From Strigops habroptila (taxonomy: Eukaryota > Chordata > Aves > Psittaciformes > Psittacidae), in contig NC_044279.2 in the NCBI RefSeq assembly GCF_004027225.2, positions 30,172,705-30,236,704 of the forward strand: a DNA stretch of 64,000 nucleotides. Direction: 5' to 3'. The notes beneath the pieces were generated by a model. That model saw only the letters and a list, made by a program, of their open reading frames with translations. It ran no database searches and was not told the DNA's origin. The translations under genes were made by a program, and so were the position numbers. Of the stretch, positions 26,323-39,991 are shown piece by piece (positions within the stretch are counted from its first letter, which is position 1; each line of letters begins with the position of its first letter).

Positions 26323-28871
26323 TACAATATCTAGACCTTATTCATTTAAAGTTAATCCTACTATAAGTCAGTACAAATTCTCATTTTCTTATGGCCATGT
26401 TCTTCAAAAAGATCTGAGGAATAACTCAGTATGGAAGATGGAAGGCAGCTGCTCTGGCCTCACAAACACTTACTCAAGCCTGACCACGCAAAATATTCAG
26501 TCCTGCTGTGGGCTGGGTTTGTACCTGTTGTCCTGACTCTGCAGACTGGCCCCAGTGTCTCTGCCTCCACAGTGCCTAGTGCCTGAGCTCTGCCTTTTGA
26601 TTTCCAGCACCCTTTCTTTTCCCTGCTTGCAGCACTCCTTTGATCTGTGGCAAATACCACTACCAATCTATCACATTGCTGCCAAGACCAATCTCCTACA
26701 TCACAATCAGATTCAGGGATAAAACTACTTTTCACAGTTCACTTTCTTCAAAGATCAGAGACAAGCCCTCAACAGGTAATTAGATCCTTATTAGTTTGAG
26801 AACCCTCTGTTCAGCTAATTGATATTCAGTAAGTATGGCATGCTTAATGAAAATAGGGATGATATATTGGCACTTTTATTTAACATCCAGTTTCTTCGAT
26901 GTAGGCTGGCTTGCTGGGATATTAAAATTAGAACTGAGACAACCTTACAAGCTTCACATTCTTAAAACTTGCTGTAGCTCTCATTTAAGAACACGTTATA
27001 AAAGAGTTAATGTTGTTGCCATGTGAAAAATTTATCAGAATAAGCCACCAACATAATTTTCCAAATAGGCATATACAGAAATAATGAGATTTACAAGAAA
27101 GCTTGTATCTGAAGCTACTAAGCCTGGTTGAACTTCTGAGGAAGTGCACTCACCGGTATCCTTGGTACCATTCCTGTTTGTTCTCCATGATCACTGGATG
27201 TCCCATCTTTATTTAAAGCAAACTTTTAAGGCTCTCACTCTTTTCCCTACATATCATTTCTTTCTTTTCTCACCCATTTCAGTCGCACAATTTACATATT
27301 CAGGAAGACAAACACAAGTAGCTCTAAGAATGAGAATATAGTATGAATAAGAATGTAGCATAACTGATTTGTATTTAAGATTATACCTGTAATTAATCTC
27401 TATTCTTCAATAAACAAGCTGTTCTTTTAAGGCTTGTATTTTAAAGGCTGCTTTTTGCTAAGACTGCACATATCTTGACCTCTTACTTTAACCACACAAC
27501 TGTGGGTATCTGAAATACACATTGTATATCACACTGCTTTGTGACTTGAAGATACAGAAAACCTTCATAGTAGTATTTTTATCATGGGTGGCTGCTGAAG
27601 GAAGAAGGAGATGCGTTCTCATTTACTAGCAGTGTTGTCCTTCGGGAGTCATGTTCTGGTATCTGTGCTGAGACCAGTGAAGAACAGCACAGGCTGGAAG
27701 CCTCTATGTTCAACAGCTGATGTATAGAGTGAAAATAAAACAAACTATGTTAGGAAAATATTCACACTTTCAGATTACTGTAAAGGATTCACAATTTCTA
27801 TCTTTGGCTGCCTGATAATGTTGCATGTAGTCTTAAATAAAGTGGTGAATATTTTATGGAAGGAATAGCTTTTATCTGTTTAGATAGCACTCAGTATAAT
27901 AATCTTTAAAGGACTATTTTAAAGGTCTTTTTCATAGCAGAGATGATAAGGAGATAATGAAGGGAATAACTGGTTTATATAGTATTCTTTCCCCATCTGA
28001 CAAATAAGTAAAGACCAGAAATCCACCCAGATGGCCACATACCCCTTGCATAAGAATAAGATGCTTATCACCCCTTCCTCCAGCTACTATACAGAGAGTG
28101 CCAGGGACCAGGGCAGCCCCTGAGGGAAGATAACAAGTGTTCTTCAGACCCTTGCACTACTTTGAATCCTGATGCCTTTAGCCAGACAAAAGATTAGGAG
28201 CCCCAAAAGGTGGCAGGTTGTTGTCACCCACTAGAATGCTCATTGGCTTTTTGATCACGATTTAGTCATTGAAACATTAAACAGAACACTACTAAACTTC
28301 AGGAAAAATCCCAAGGCTTGGAAAGAAAGAGGTGCCAGACTGCTCAAGCAGCAATCAATTTCAAACCACAGGCATTTAAAAAAAAATTATATAAGCAGCT
28401 TAAAATTCGAACTGTTCAACTGCCAAGGAACAAACTAAAAACTTTAATACTTATTACATCATCTGTAGATGTTTTCAGGGGGGTAGGAAAAAATAGTACA
28501 AATGCTTCTGTAACTGTGAAATACAAATTGGCATTGTTCACTGACACTCAAACCTGTATTGTTCACTGACCCTCTGTTACAATTTGCTATTCCATAGCAT
28601 ATGTGCTGCAGAAAGCTTGCTTAGTAACTGCCTGTTTTCTACAGCCTATGCTTCCTTAAACATATTTGCTTGGTATTGAGGCAGGCTGTAAATGTGCCCC
28701 TCAATTACACAGCAACCGAACAACTGGCAGCACATACGACCACTGGGCTAATGTTGCACAGCATGGAAATGGTTTACAAACATAGTTCTGTATGTGATAC
28801 ATTAAGGTGTTTGACAATATTGTTTTAAAGCCTACCCATGCAGAAATAGCCCCATGTTCTCCAGTGTGGTT

Positions 28872-28916
28872 TTGGTGGGCACCTGGAGTTCAGCCAGGGT
28901 CAACCCACAACAACAG
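28872..28916 (+). mobile_element. Short 3' remnant of the same LTR family as 52.8 kb
   Basis: GGTGGGCACCTGGAGTTCAG followed by CCAGGGTCAACCCACAAC matches the last about 45 bases of the 51.6-52.8 kb element. No further LTR sequence upstream is recognised. Confidence 0.6.
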
Positions 28917-30861
28917 TGAGATGTAAAGTTTGTGCCACAAATGGACATTCATCTAAATCATTTCCACTGCATTATAGACCAGAGGCGAGTGACATTTTGA
29001 AATAACTTAAATTAATAAAACTAACTTATTAATTTTCAGACTTCTGGGGCATTCTGTGCAGATTAGAATTTAAAGAAGCAGAACTTAAAAAAAAAATCAG
29101 AATAAAATGTTAAGAATTATTTATATTCCTATTTTCCCATTCTCATTATTACAAGGTAAATCAGCATTTGATAATAATGTGAAATTATACAGTGCTAAAA
29201 TATTAACTTTGAAGGTAAACGATATTTCTACAGTACTATATTGTGTTATTTTCTATATACATAGCATACTCCGTATATTTTCATAATGTTCAGCGTCGAA
29301 ATTTCTCTTATAGATGCAAGAGGTTGATGAACAATTTGAATATTCAATTCTCATATTTTTGTCTGAATCAACTCCATATTTCCCTCCAGGACACAAATGC
29401 ATGAAGGCAGAGGAAATATTTCAGCTTTGGAGAGCAGTATAGAAAAAAGACTGAGTATTACAACTTATGCAATTTGTATCAAATACTAAATTTTAACATA
29501 TAAACACATCTAATTTTGACATGCGTATTTTTATTACAAAATGATGCACTTACCTTTGAAATTGATTTATACAATGGTGGTCAATAGTATTCAAAGGATA
29601 GTCCTTTTGTGCCTCCTAATATTTTGCAGATAATGCATATAAAATACTGTATTTATTTTGATCGAAGTCTCAAGTTAACTCTTTGCCTTGTATCAATGAA
29701 TGAATTCTATCTTGCAGCCTTGACATCTTAAAATAGGATTAGCCTAATGTTACATTTATGATATTCCTCTAACCTGCTTTGATTTATAGACAAGAATCTT
29801 TATTAAAGGAAAACTTGAATCTAGTATATTAATACAGAAGTCAGGTATTCAGTCAGCCTGTTCCTCCATTTCAGTAACTGATAATGTATTTTTTTATAGT
29901 GTCCCACATAATCAAAAACAAAATTCAACACTGCAGCTTAGAGACTGTCCTTGCTTAAATTGCGAGTAAGATGAGCTGAACTGCCTCATTTTCAGCAGAA
30001 CAAAGCCTCTATCATAGAACCTCTATCTTCTCTTGAAGAATCATTTTCTACCAAAAGTACCAGACTAAGGTGACATTGTGGGGAAAAAGAGTCAGAAGAT
30101 AAAGATGCTTATATGTCTATATTTCATACGTTGCATAGATGCAACCACGTCATCCCTTCCTTTTAGCCCCATGGAATGAGGAAGAGGTGGAGGTGGGCGA
30201 ATGCACCTCTGCCCTCTGAGCTCCTGAAATAGCCAGTTGCACCCTGGTAGGACGTGCCTGACCATCTGCAATGCCTGATCATCTGCAATAATGTCAACTT
30301 CCACACACTAGTCACTTGCTTTACCATGTTCATGGCCAGTTGGATATTTAGTGCACTGTATCACAAGCACAGGAAGTAGCTAAGGATTTGCCTGTGCTAG
30401 TGCCTCCAACATGAACATCACCTGAGATACTTCTTGATTGCTTTGCCTGTTGGTGTGCATATTTCCATGGGCAGATGGCCTCGTTAATGATACATGTGGT
30501 CCAGTTCTGATCATCTGTTGTCATCACTGCTCACAACCTAATAAACACGATATGCTTTAGCTATTGAGTATGCACTTGTAGTGTATGTGCACTCTTAGTA
30601 CACTCTAAGGGAGCTTTTACATGACATCTTACTCCTATTTGATCTTACACAGCCTCATCAGGGAGCTTTTGGCAGGGAGATTTCCCAAAGACTCTGTATA
30701 TGCTGAGCATGCTCCATCCAGGAGCTGCAGGAGCAGCAGAGTAGCCCTATAGCACCTCCATGCCATTAACTAGTGTATTAAGCATGCACATACAGACATT
30801 CAGGCATTTCTGGAGCTCTAGGTGTTTGACTTTACATCATATCGTTCCTTTAATACAGTCT

Positions 30862-31024
30862 ACAAAGAAGTGGTAAATGCTCCACCCCTGGCAGTGTTCA
30901 GGGCCAGGTTGGACAGAGCCTTGGGCGACATGGTCTAGCACGAATTGTCTCTGTCCATGGCAGGGGGATTGGAACTAGGTGATTCTAAGGTCCTTTCCAA
31001 CCCTTACTATTCTATGGTTCTATG
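30862..31024 (+). mobile_element. Short young CR1 3' end
   Basis: Closely matches the last 160 bases of the 43.6-kb element: AGAAGTGGTAAATGCTCC, GGCCAGGTTGGACAGAGCC, TCCATGGCAGGGGGATTGG, TATTCTATGGTTCTATG. Confidence 0.92.
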
Positions 31025-34000
31025 TAAGTATCATGCAATCTAGTAGCACTCCTCTGTGTGAATGAAAACAAATCAAAACAAAATGCTACAGTGGATTTTT
31101 TAATCTCTTCTTTCACAGCAAATGCATTAATCTTCAAGATACCCAGGTGCTGAGAAGAAAATAAGGATTTCTTTCCTGAGGTTTTGCTCACATATTTTTT
31201 GTCAACAGATAGTTACAGCTGAACATGTACCATCTCAGAATATAAGACTGCATCAGTCTTGTCAACAGAGGATCAGGAATATGAATCATATTGCCAGCAG
31301 ACTGGAATTTGTATTAAAAGTATCAATAAGTAAGTAGTGTGTTCACATCATGGCTGCCTGCCAGAAGGCTTGCATTCTCTGTGATGAAGTACAATTTTTC
31401 CCATCAGTAAGTCAAAAGCTGGAGCCACTCAGCATTAAATCACTTGAGATCAGACATCTATTAACACATTTAGAGGCATGGGAAAACTTTTCCAATATAC
31501 TGTGATAGCTAGCAGATAATTTATTCCTAGTATCTCTTCAAAGGTGGTGATATAGATAATAACTGAATTCAGGAATAAGCTAAGGAATACAGGACCAGCA
31601 TCTTAAAGCAACAATTTTGGTTTAATATATACACAGCTAAATGTACAAGAATGAAAGACATTTTTAATGTTTTGTGTCAAAATTCATCTTTGGGTAGCTG
31701 CATGGATTTCAATGCACAGAACAATAACCTTGGAACCAAAAAGCATATCTATATCTTTTTAGCTAAACAAAATATCAACATCAGAGGTAAAAGTTGCATT
31801 TGTGACTAAAATCATGTATTTTATATTATTTCAGCTTCAGATCTGTTCTACATATGTAGCACTGTGCCAAGTTTATGTTTTGTTTCAAAACTTGCTGTAA
31901 GTTATATACCGATTTCATTTAAATAATGATGATGATGATGATGACAATGACAACAACAATGATGATGAGAATATCAAGTCTTTCTTATGTCTAATTTTAA
32001 TATTCCTTACTGTGTCAAATGTCTTGAGAAGTGGTTACTGGGATGTAAGGTGATGTCTGTCTCTGGTTATATCCAACTCCCCAGACATAATTTCCAGAAA
32101 TCTTCAAGGTCAAATGTTTTTGTTTGGCATTTTTTCAAACTTCTTTCCCAAATAGCATTGAAATGTTTCCTCCACCAGGTTCTACTGATTCCTATGTTGT
32201 TAACTCAGAATCCAGGAGATTTGTTGCTTAAATAAATTTACAATTTTAACAGTTTTTTTGTAAATATAATGAAACGGATGCAAAAAACATAAATCCACAT
32301 TTCTAAACGTCTTTCAGAGTGTCGGTCATGATATAAAAGAGCATTTTATAAATGCGGTAGCACTTGAACATGTTTGCACTGCATCTCTAGGGCAACATTT
32401 GGATAGAAATTCAAGAAGCCTTTGGTTAGAGTTTCATTGCCTCCAAAACTCATTATGGAACTGGATGTTAGAATAGGTACTGGTGGAAAGTATGTGCTTT
32501 GGTCTGCTGTGTTGTCAAGAAAAGTAGCAAGAGGGAGTGGGTATGGCCTGCTTAGTTTCACTCAAATCCTATTCTCTCTTTCATTCCTGAAAAAGTGAAG
32601 CACAAAATAATGGAAGTTTTAAAGAGGGCTTGTAAAGATGTCCAGAAATTGCCTTCTTAATAAGATTGCTCTCAGAAAATCCTCAACTGCCAATAGCAGG
32701 AGCATCATACAAGCCCAAGAGAAAGACACAGCTTCTATCCTTTTGGTTCAGACTCTGGTGTTATGCCCACATAGGACTGAAGAGATGGGTATTGGGATGG
32801 CAGTTGGAGTTTTGATGTGGTAGCATAAATTGCATCAGGTTTATTTCTGATTTTCTAACAAACAGTGTGATTTCCTTTATTCAAATCTATATGGATCATC
32901 TAATAAAGCAGTAAAGTAATTATTTCTGACTGCCTTACTATAAGTAATACAATTCCTATTTGAACTGCTTTCCTTTGCACTCCTGCTTCGCTGCATGTAT
33001 GAATCATCTGTTTTACAGCCATGACTGTTTCCTGTAGATACCCAGGGTATTCAGGGCCAAACCCCTACCTTATGAAGACAGAAAATGGCATGCCCTTTCT
33101 CTCTTTATTTTTTTTTTCTTTTCTTCCCTTTTTCTCTGAGAAATCCAACCCAAACTGGATTTGACTGAAATAACTGAATAGCTGGATCATCTTACTTTCC
33201 CTTTGCCTGTTCATGATACTCTTTAGCCAAGAATAGCTAACATTCACAAGCTCTTGAGGACACTTTTATCCTGGCCATGTGTTTCAGAACTAGACAATAC
33301 AGCCATGTCTGCATGCCATCTCTGCCTCACATAATAAACTCTGCCAGTTCCAGCTTGGGTCTCCACATCACACTGCCAGTCTTCTCCCAACAATGTGGAG
33401 ACAGGAGCAGTTTATTTGACCTGATAACTAGTTAACATTGTCAGAACTACGTGATCAGAGTAAAATTGGCAGGACATTAGTTTGGCACCGTCTTTAAAAT
33501 TTGTCAGCATCATTTCACTGAAAGATTAAAGAGATTATCGCCTGACACCTCTGGCTTCAGCATTCACCAGCAACAAGTATCTGAACTAGGACTGGCTATG
33601 TAAATACAGCAACAGTTCTGTAGAATAACAGGATTATCAAAATAAACTGTAAAGAATGCAAAACACGTGTTGGGATTTTAGTTTCATTCTATAGGGTTTG
33701 TTTTTTTCTGTAATAAATCTATACAGAATTGGTAGATTACTTTGTATTTGATTCCTCTTATCTGTACTGCAAAACATAAACCAATCATTTTTAAGAAAGA
33801 AGCTAATTCCTTTTACTGAACTGTGCCTTTCCCATATGGTAACAAAACCCTGGAAGGTAAAAAAAAAAAGCAACAACCAAACCACAGAGATAAATAGAAA
33901 CTACTGCAGTGCCAGTACCAACAACATACTCATTCACCTCCAGAGCGTGAACTTGTATGCTATGTATTATTCTGCTCAGAAATGACTTGTGTGAGAAACA

Positions 34001-36209
34001 GAATCTAGTCATCATTGAAGAAGGCTTTAATCTCATAATTGGATTTTTCCACTTGCATGTGTTTCCACAGTGCCTCCAGGGACCTGTACGTTCGAGTTTC
34101 TGATTCTCCCCTATGGGTTAAACACTCTGGCCAGACTAGTGATGCCTCACAGTCGTGTCTCTTAATGAAATACTGTAAATGCCTATTGGAAATCTAAGTG
34201 ACAGTGAATTGGAAAAGATATAGTCCATCTGTAGAATCAAAATATATAGGAAAACAATGGGATGAGATGTTCAAACTACAGCTCCCAAGAAAACCAATGG
34301 TTAAATTTACAAAGAGAAAAATTTAATTATATTTTAAATGTCTTTTTCTTAAGAAGCACGAAAAGCCCTGTTAAAGAACACTTTGTTAAAAAAACAAAAA
34401 AAGGAAAAAAAGAAAAAGAAAAGAGTTATCAAAATGAATTTTCCATCATTTAAAAATGAATTTAGACAGAAAATTGTGGACCAGAACCAGACTCCCCACT
34501 GAGTGTGTTTGTCACGGGTCAGTGCTGCCCAAGGGGCAGGCAGGGCAGGCCATGCAGGATAATGACTTATAATGACTTACAAGTGAAAAATGCAGCCCAA
34601 TGCACTTTGCAAGGAAAAAAAGCAGGAATACCTATGTTCAAATACCTCCTGATGGACTGAAACTAAAATTGTCCATAGCCTGTAGTTTGGCACTGTGGTA
34701 GACTAACCTTTATTTTTCTTAACAGCAGGCCAGATCTCAGGGCAAAGAAAATTAGAAAGAAAGCACTCAAGAAACAAAAATATCGTTGCTTTCAACATTA
34801 CAGATAGTGAGCATTCATTATGGAGCTTCAGAAGTTCTGGCATTTCATTCATTACATAATCAAAATATCTGAAATACAGACAGTTAATATTGCTCTCAGG
34901 CTTTTATAGAGCACATTGAGCTACTGTTATTTGAGAAATTAAGCTCTACCAAATTATTTGTAGAGCCAGTAACAAATATATGAGTAATGCAGAAATCTAA
35001 GTAGTAGAAGATATATATTTTAAATATCAGAGGCCAGATCAGGGGTGTAAAATGACACAGTTCCACTGCAGTCTCTGAGCAGTACTCTGACTTCCATCAG
35101 TTCTGGATCTGGATGACTATTTACACACAATTTAAATGCCTGTTTTCCTTCCAAATGTATAGCTTTTGAGGCTTTCAATGTGTTTTGCTGCAAATCCAGT
35201 AGTATAATGACACAGGTAATTCCTTGAAGCATTTCTATTTACAGTTCTTTTCCACACTACATATTTTACTATGCAACTAACTGCAATCAAAGAAAGTAGA
35301 AAAAAACCTCTACCATTAATCATTGAATTAAGTCATACGGGAGAACCTGAGTGCTAATTTGACTGAAAGTCTTAGAAAGTCAGTGGCTGAACGTAGCAAA
35401 TATCCTATCAATAGTATGGATTGTATTTTGGATGTTCATACCCCAGATGAGGATACTGTCATTTCAGTTACAGAATTACTCTAACAGGGCACATATGGGG
35501 TAGAAATACCAACTATTAATTAAAGAGAGGTGAAAAAATCAAACAAAACAAACAAACAAAAAAAAAGTAAGAAAAAAGTATCAATTACAATTATAATAAG
35601 AGACTTCATACAGACTCTTCCCATTCCTGTCATGCTCTGGTACCATCTTCATTCACCTTCTTACTCTTCCTAATTTTCAGAGACCTGTTCTTCTTGCCAG
35701 TCAGACTGGGACACTAGCTTTACTCGTAATAAAGAATAGCAATATTTGGTTCACACCTTTATCTGGTCTAATTATACAGGGAATAGAAGTGATAGCATAA
35801 TCAGCACACATTAACCTGAAATGTAAGTATTCATTGTACAGCAGCACTTCTCACAATCCAATCAGTATTTAGCTTAAATCATTATTTCTTTGAGTATAGT
35901 TTAAAGACTATTAACACCCCACACACACACTATTATAGCTTTTCCATTGAAATTTGAGATTGCTAGCATTCACAAAAATGAAATGTGAATAGCACTGATG
36001 AAACATAGTATAAGGTAGGCAGATGATATGCAAGTATCACCAAGAATCTCTGTGAATGCAGGTCTAGTCTCACCTGAAAGAGCCTTCCTGATATTCCTTC
36101 CATACTCCTCTGATTAGATTGCAAGCACTGAAAGGAGAATAAATAGCTACCTGCATAAAACACCCACAAACTAGCAAGCAAACGGCATTCTGAAATAAAA
36201 ATATGCAGA
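31025..36209. other. Intergenic, downstream of the receptor gene
   Basis: A GAT repeat (31925-31968), A-rich runs near 34390-34425 and 35540-35575, and a short CA run at 35921-35930. No gene recognised. Confidence 0.65.
31925..31968. repeat. (GAT)n/(CAA)n trinucleotide repeat
   Basis: GATGATGATGATGATGAC followed by AATGACAACAACAATGATGATGAG. Confidence 0.9.
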
Positions 36210-36215
36210 TTTATT
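36210..36215 (-). terminator. Possible polyadenylation signal of the receptor gene
   Basis: AATAAA on the minus strand, about 900 bases downstream of the receptor stop codon at 37119. It is the first canonical hexamer I found in that direction, but AT-rich DNA produces such hexamers by chance. Confidence 0.25.
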
Positions 36216-37118
36216 TTTATCATGAAGGGAAAGTAATTGAATTTGAGTCTGAAGGGGTTCTAAGCACACTCTGTCAATAAAATGCATGCCAAGACAAAAA
36301 GGTCTGAATACCAAATGAAAGTGTACATTCCTAAAGCCCATTGTTGTTTAACTATGTATACATGTGTGTACTGAGGGAAGTGGGAGTCACTTAACTGCTT
36401 GCACATCAGGAAATATATGGAAGATCAAATGCCATAGTGTAAAGCCACAAACCTGGACTGCTACTCTGCTGATGATACCCGTGATCCACAATGGCATTTG
36501 AAACTGAAGTAGGTATTCATTGTCATAACAATATCAAATTCCCTCTTTTTTTTTAATTCCATTATGCTGCTTGGCATTTTATAAGTGTACATAAGGAGTT
36601 AATTTAAAGCAGGTATTGATAATAGCTGGCAAAGGATTTTCCTGGCTTTCTGCTGCCTTCTCAAGATTTACCAGACTGTTCCCCAGTCACAGGAGAATGA
36701 TGAAGAATTCATGGTTCAATTGGAAAACATGTTCAAGTCTAAATACGTCAGATTCTTTTCCAATTATGTTTTAATTTGTTGGACCAGTTAGTTGTAAAAT
36801 TTTACTACTTAGAAACCCAGAATCAGAGAAGGGAAAGTACTTCAGGACAAAAAATATCTAAGATACTTTTACATATCTCTATCGGTCTTTACAAGAATTC
36901 ACTCTGGTAACATAGTAGTGATGGAAGTATTGAGTCAGGCTTGAGCAACACAGAAACTTCCTGTATATGCTACAAAACTGCAGAGAAACATATTTATACA
37001 ACAAAAAATAATCTGCCAGTTTCCTTATCCACAAAACATGGGATGGTGGTAAAACACTGATACGTCTTGCGAACATAGCAAATGTAATGTAAACAGAAAC
37101 ACAAAAAGCAGTCAACAT

Positions 37119-39294
37119 TTATGCAGCAGTACTGTTTTCCTCAGGGTCTCTGTCTACGAGATGAATGCTCCCCGTGATCACTGATTCCTCTTGAGCCGAG
37201 ATGTTCTCCAGCTGCTTATTTGTGCAATATGGAATGTGGCCACAAAAATACATGTAAATCCAGGGGTTGGTACAGCTATTTAAATTGCCAAGGAGCATGA
37301 TAATGGTGAATGCTGAACCTAGAATGAAACAGTTAAAGGAATAACACAGTCAATAAAGCACTCATATAAATAAGTAACATTTTCATAGTCTGCTGCTTTC
37401 TGGTGTACCTGTTCACATACTAAAGTTAATCTAAGAGGAGGAAATTCCCATTTATTCAATGAAATTTTTAACTGTTGAAGGTATGAAGCACACATTATTC
37501 TATGCATTTCAGATTTAAATAATTCCAAATAGCTCTTTTTTGATGGAGCTGCATTAGATTTAAAAGCAGTTACTAATCTGCTATACAGATACAGATATAG
37601 ATATTGATATAAATGTATGTAGAATAAGAGTCAAATTCACACTGACAGGAAGAATTCTTAAAACAAAGCTCAGAAGATGGGCTTTTTTCATCAGGCAGAG
37701 CTATTATCCTTTTTTTTTTTTTTCTTTGGTTTATATCTTTGAGTTTAGAATATGTGAACTTAAATAGTCACATACAGAGTCTGCCTTTCACAAAGAGGCA
37801 ACGGTATAAGTTTGACAAGATTAATGTTTTTTACAACATGGTATTCAATACCCCTTTCAGGCTTGCTTTTTTGCTTTATAAACAGCTGTTTCACAACTTT
37901 TAATTGTTTCACAGTGTACTACAGAGATTTCATCAATATGATTTCAATATTCAAAAAAACCCAGATGTCTTATAGCATTACTGGTCTATCTAATAAATAA
38001 GAAATATTTCTTTTATTACTTAGAATAGTTCATCCTTTTCACCTCAAGAAACAAAAAAACCTGCAGCTATGATACCTAAAACCTCCAAAAGTCTGAATCC
38101 TTGCTAGAGCAGATAATACTTTTCACTGTGCTGTTCATTAATGTTTGAATCATTAATCACTCAAAACACACAAAATACACACTTGTATGTTTTGACCACA
38201 TAACATTAAGTTCTCTGAACCTAATTAAATACAATAGATAATCAATGCAGAAATTTCTTTTAATCATACTCAAATGATCACATGTAACTTTTACACAAAA
38301 GCAAAGTGCAAATTTAAAGCAACATAGCAATTTGCTAGCCTGCTATGAAGTTATGAATGAGGATGGAGAGTATCTTACCTTCTGTCACGACACTGGGGAA
38401 CCACACAGACCACAGCTGTGCAATGAAGAAAGGTGACCAACAGAGAACATATGCAACAACTGTTACCACTGTCATTTTTACAGTCTTGATCATAGCCTTT
38501 GAAATACAGTTCACACTGCTTGCTCGGGATGGCAGGACTTGCTTCTGATTTGTTACTTCGTATTCATTCTGGTTTTTGACATACATATTTCTTTTGATTT
38601 TTCTGCAAATCTTAACCTGGCACGTGATGAGGATGGCTGAGGGAACGAAGAATATAACTACAAAAATCCAAGTCACATATGCCCTTGGGCCCCATGGCTG
38701 AATAAACTCACCCCAACATTCAAAGACACCTGGAGATATTTCAGTCTTAGAAAAGATAAATACCTGTGGTAGGCTAAGAATCAGTGATATAGACCAGCTG
38801 GTGCAAATGGGGATGTTCCAGAGAGCTCTCTTCTTTTGGAAAGTGACCATAGGGTAGCAAACTGCTTGATATCTGTCCACTGTCATGACCACTATCATAT
38901 AAGTAGAGGCAAACATGCCGAGTAATTGTAGATACTTGATACTTCTGCACAAGAAATCTGGCCCTATGAAAACTTCTGTAATATCCCATATGAGTTGAGG
39001 CAGCACTTGAAAAAAGGCTACCACCAAGTCAGCGATACTGAGGTGAAGCATGAACACATACATCCTAGAGATCTTCCTTCTTCTTCGCCACAGCACCAGT
39101 ATGAGAATAAAATTGCCCACAGACGCTGTCAAAAATATGACCCCCAGTACAGCAATCTCTACTTGAGCTAATTGCTCATCTCTTTCTGGTCTTCCAACAG
39201 GATCTGACTGGTTTGTCAAACTCAGGAATTTGTGAGGAGAAGGACTCTCGGTCTGATGTATGTTATCCTGCATAGGAAATGAAAAATTCTTCAT
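37119..39294 (-). CDS. AVPR2-like: V2-type vasotocin/vasopressin receptor (class A GPCR), two coding exons
   Basis: Seen: exon 1 is 39294-38379 and ends GAAG|GTAAGA; exon 2 is 37318-37119 after a TTCTAG acceptor. The 1060-bp intron falls after the first base of codon 306. The joined frame encodes 371 residues. The ATG has A at -3. Landmarks: NxS sites at N3 and N28, TM1 about 45-69 with N61, D89 in TM2 followed by FFQVLPQ, disulfide cysteines C116 and C193, D140-R141-Y142, [11 protein letters not shown] in ECL2, CWSP at 286-289, and NPWIY at 323-327. The C-tail is short (about 40 residues), without the paired cysteines seen in many relatives. Family knowledge: these plasma-membrane receptors bind vasotocin/mesotocin; V1/OT types have SCCNPWIY in TM7, V2 types SCTNPWIY as here, and the intron before TM7 is shared. 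Inference: a V2B/V2C-class receptor, probably the avian VT1 type, likely Gs-coupled. Membership of the family is near certain; the subtype needs a tree. Confidence 0.93.
37319..38378 (-). other. Intron of the V2-type receptor gene
   Basis: 1060 bases between the GTAAGA donor and TTCTAG acceptor. Holds a T-run at about 37710-37723 and no mobile element. Confidence 0.9.
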
Positions 39295-39488
39295 AGTGCA
39301 CAGCAGCCACTTAAAGTAGCTGCTACTTGCAACTCAGGCTGACAGCTGTAAAGCACTGGCTAGCAAACAGACCAGCCTGGGTTCAGGTTTCAGTATATCT
39401 TCAAGCAAATATCCTCCTGCTTGTGCGAACTACAGCAGTGGGACCTGGATCTTGATAAAATTCTGCCTCTTGCTGGCATGCAAAAAGG

Positions 39489-39588
39489 CTTTATATAGGC
39501 TCCCAGCAGACAGAGCCTTATGTAACTGCAGAGCCCTTGGGTAGGCTGCAGGGAACACAGCCAAAGGCAGACCGAGCCACACAATTGG
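39489..39588 (-). promoter_or_regulatory. Core promoter candidate of the V2-type receptor gene
   Basis: On the minus strand a clear TATA box (TATATAAAG) lies at 39497-39489 and a CCAAT motif at 39588-39584, about 90 bases further upstream. A start site about 30 bases below the TATA box would give a 5'UTR of roughly 165 bases with no intron. A second AT-rich stretch (TTTATTTATATAT) at about 39595-39608 is a weaker alternative. There is no CpG island, which fits a tissue-restricted gene. Position and motifs only; no expression evidence. Confidence 0.5.
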
Positions 39589-39945
39589 GGGAAATATATA
39601 AATAAAAGGCAAACTTCAGAGGCTCAACGTAATTCAATTACTCACTTCAGTCGAAGACCGAACTTGTAAATAGCTGTGGCCAAAATCGTACTTAAATGAT
39701 CCTACTCGGGAGAGTTCTTGCAAATATTTTTTATGCAAACCAGAAGCGCACGCTTCGGACGAAGTGAGAGGAATGTTTATACGTAGATGGAAAGTTGGGC
39801 CCTGAGCTCAGGCGCATCATAACTGCAATTCTCTAGGCTCCTGGGGCACGACCACATCCTAAATGCAGCAGGGACAAAGAAATGCAATTTTCCATCACTG
39901 CCACTTTTTTTTTTTTTCCCCTTCTCTTTTCTGGAGTTACCTGAT

Positions 39946-39991
39946 TAAAAAAAACAAACAAACAAACAAACAAACAAACAAAAAAAAAAAA
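39946..39991. repeat. (AAAC)n microsatellite
   Basis: A-run, seven or so CAAA units, then a second A-run, about 650 bases upstream of the receptor start codon. Confidence 0.92.

Larger units (their letters stand above)
18004..30861. other. Intergenic with CR1 fragments and short tandem repeats
   Basis: Between the listed elements (18004-20129, 21001-24499, 25008-26189, 26323-28871, 28917-30861) I see no exon, RNA gene or repeat family. Confidence 0.65.

Noticed and set aside
31925-31968. Short regular repeats as a possible CRISPR-like or satellite array
   Set aside because: Simple triplet repeat without spacers, in a vertebrate genome.
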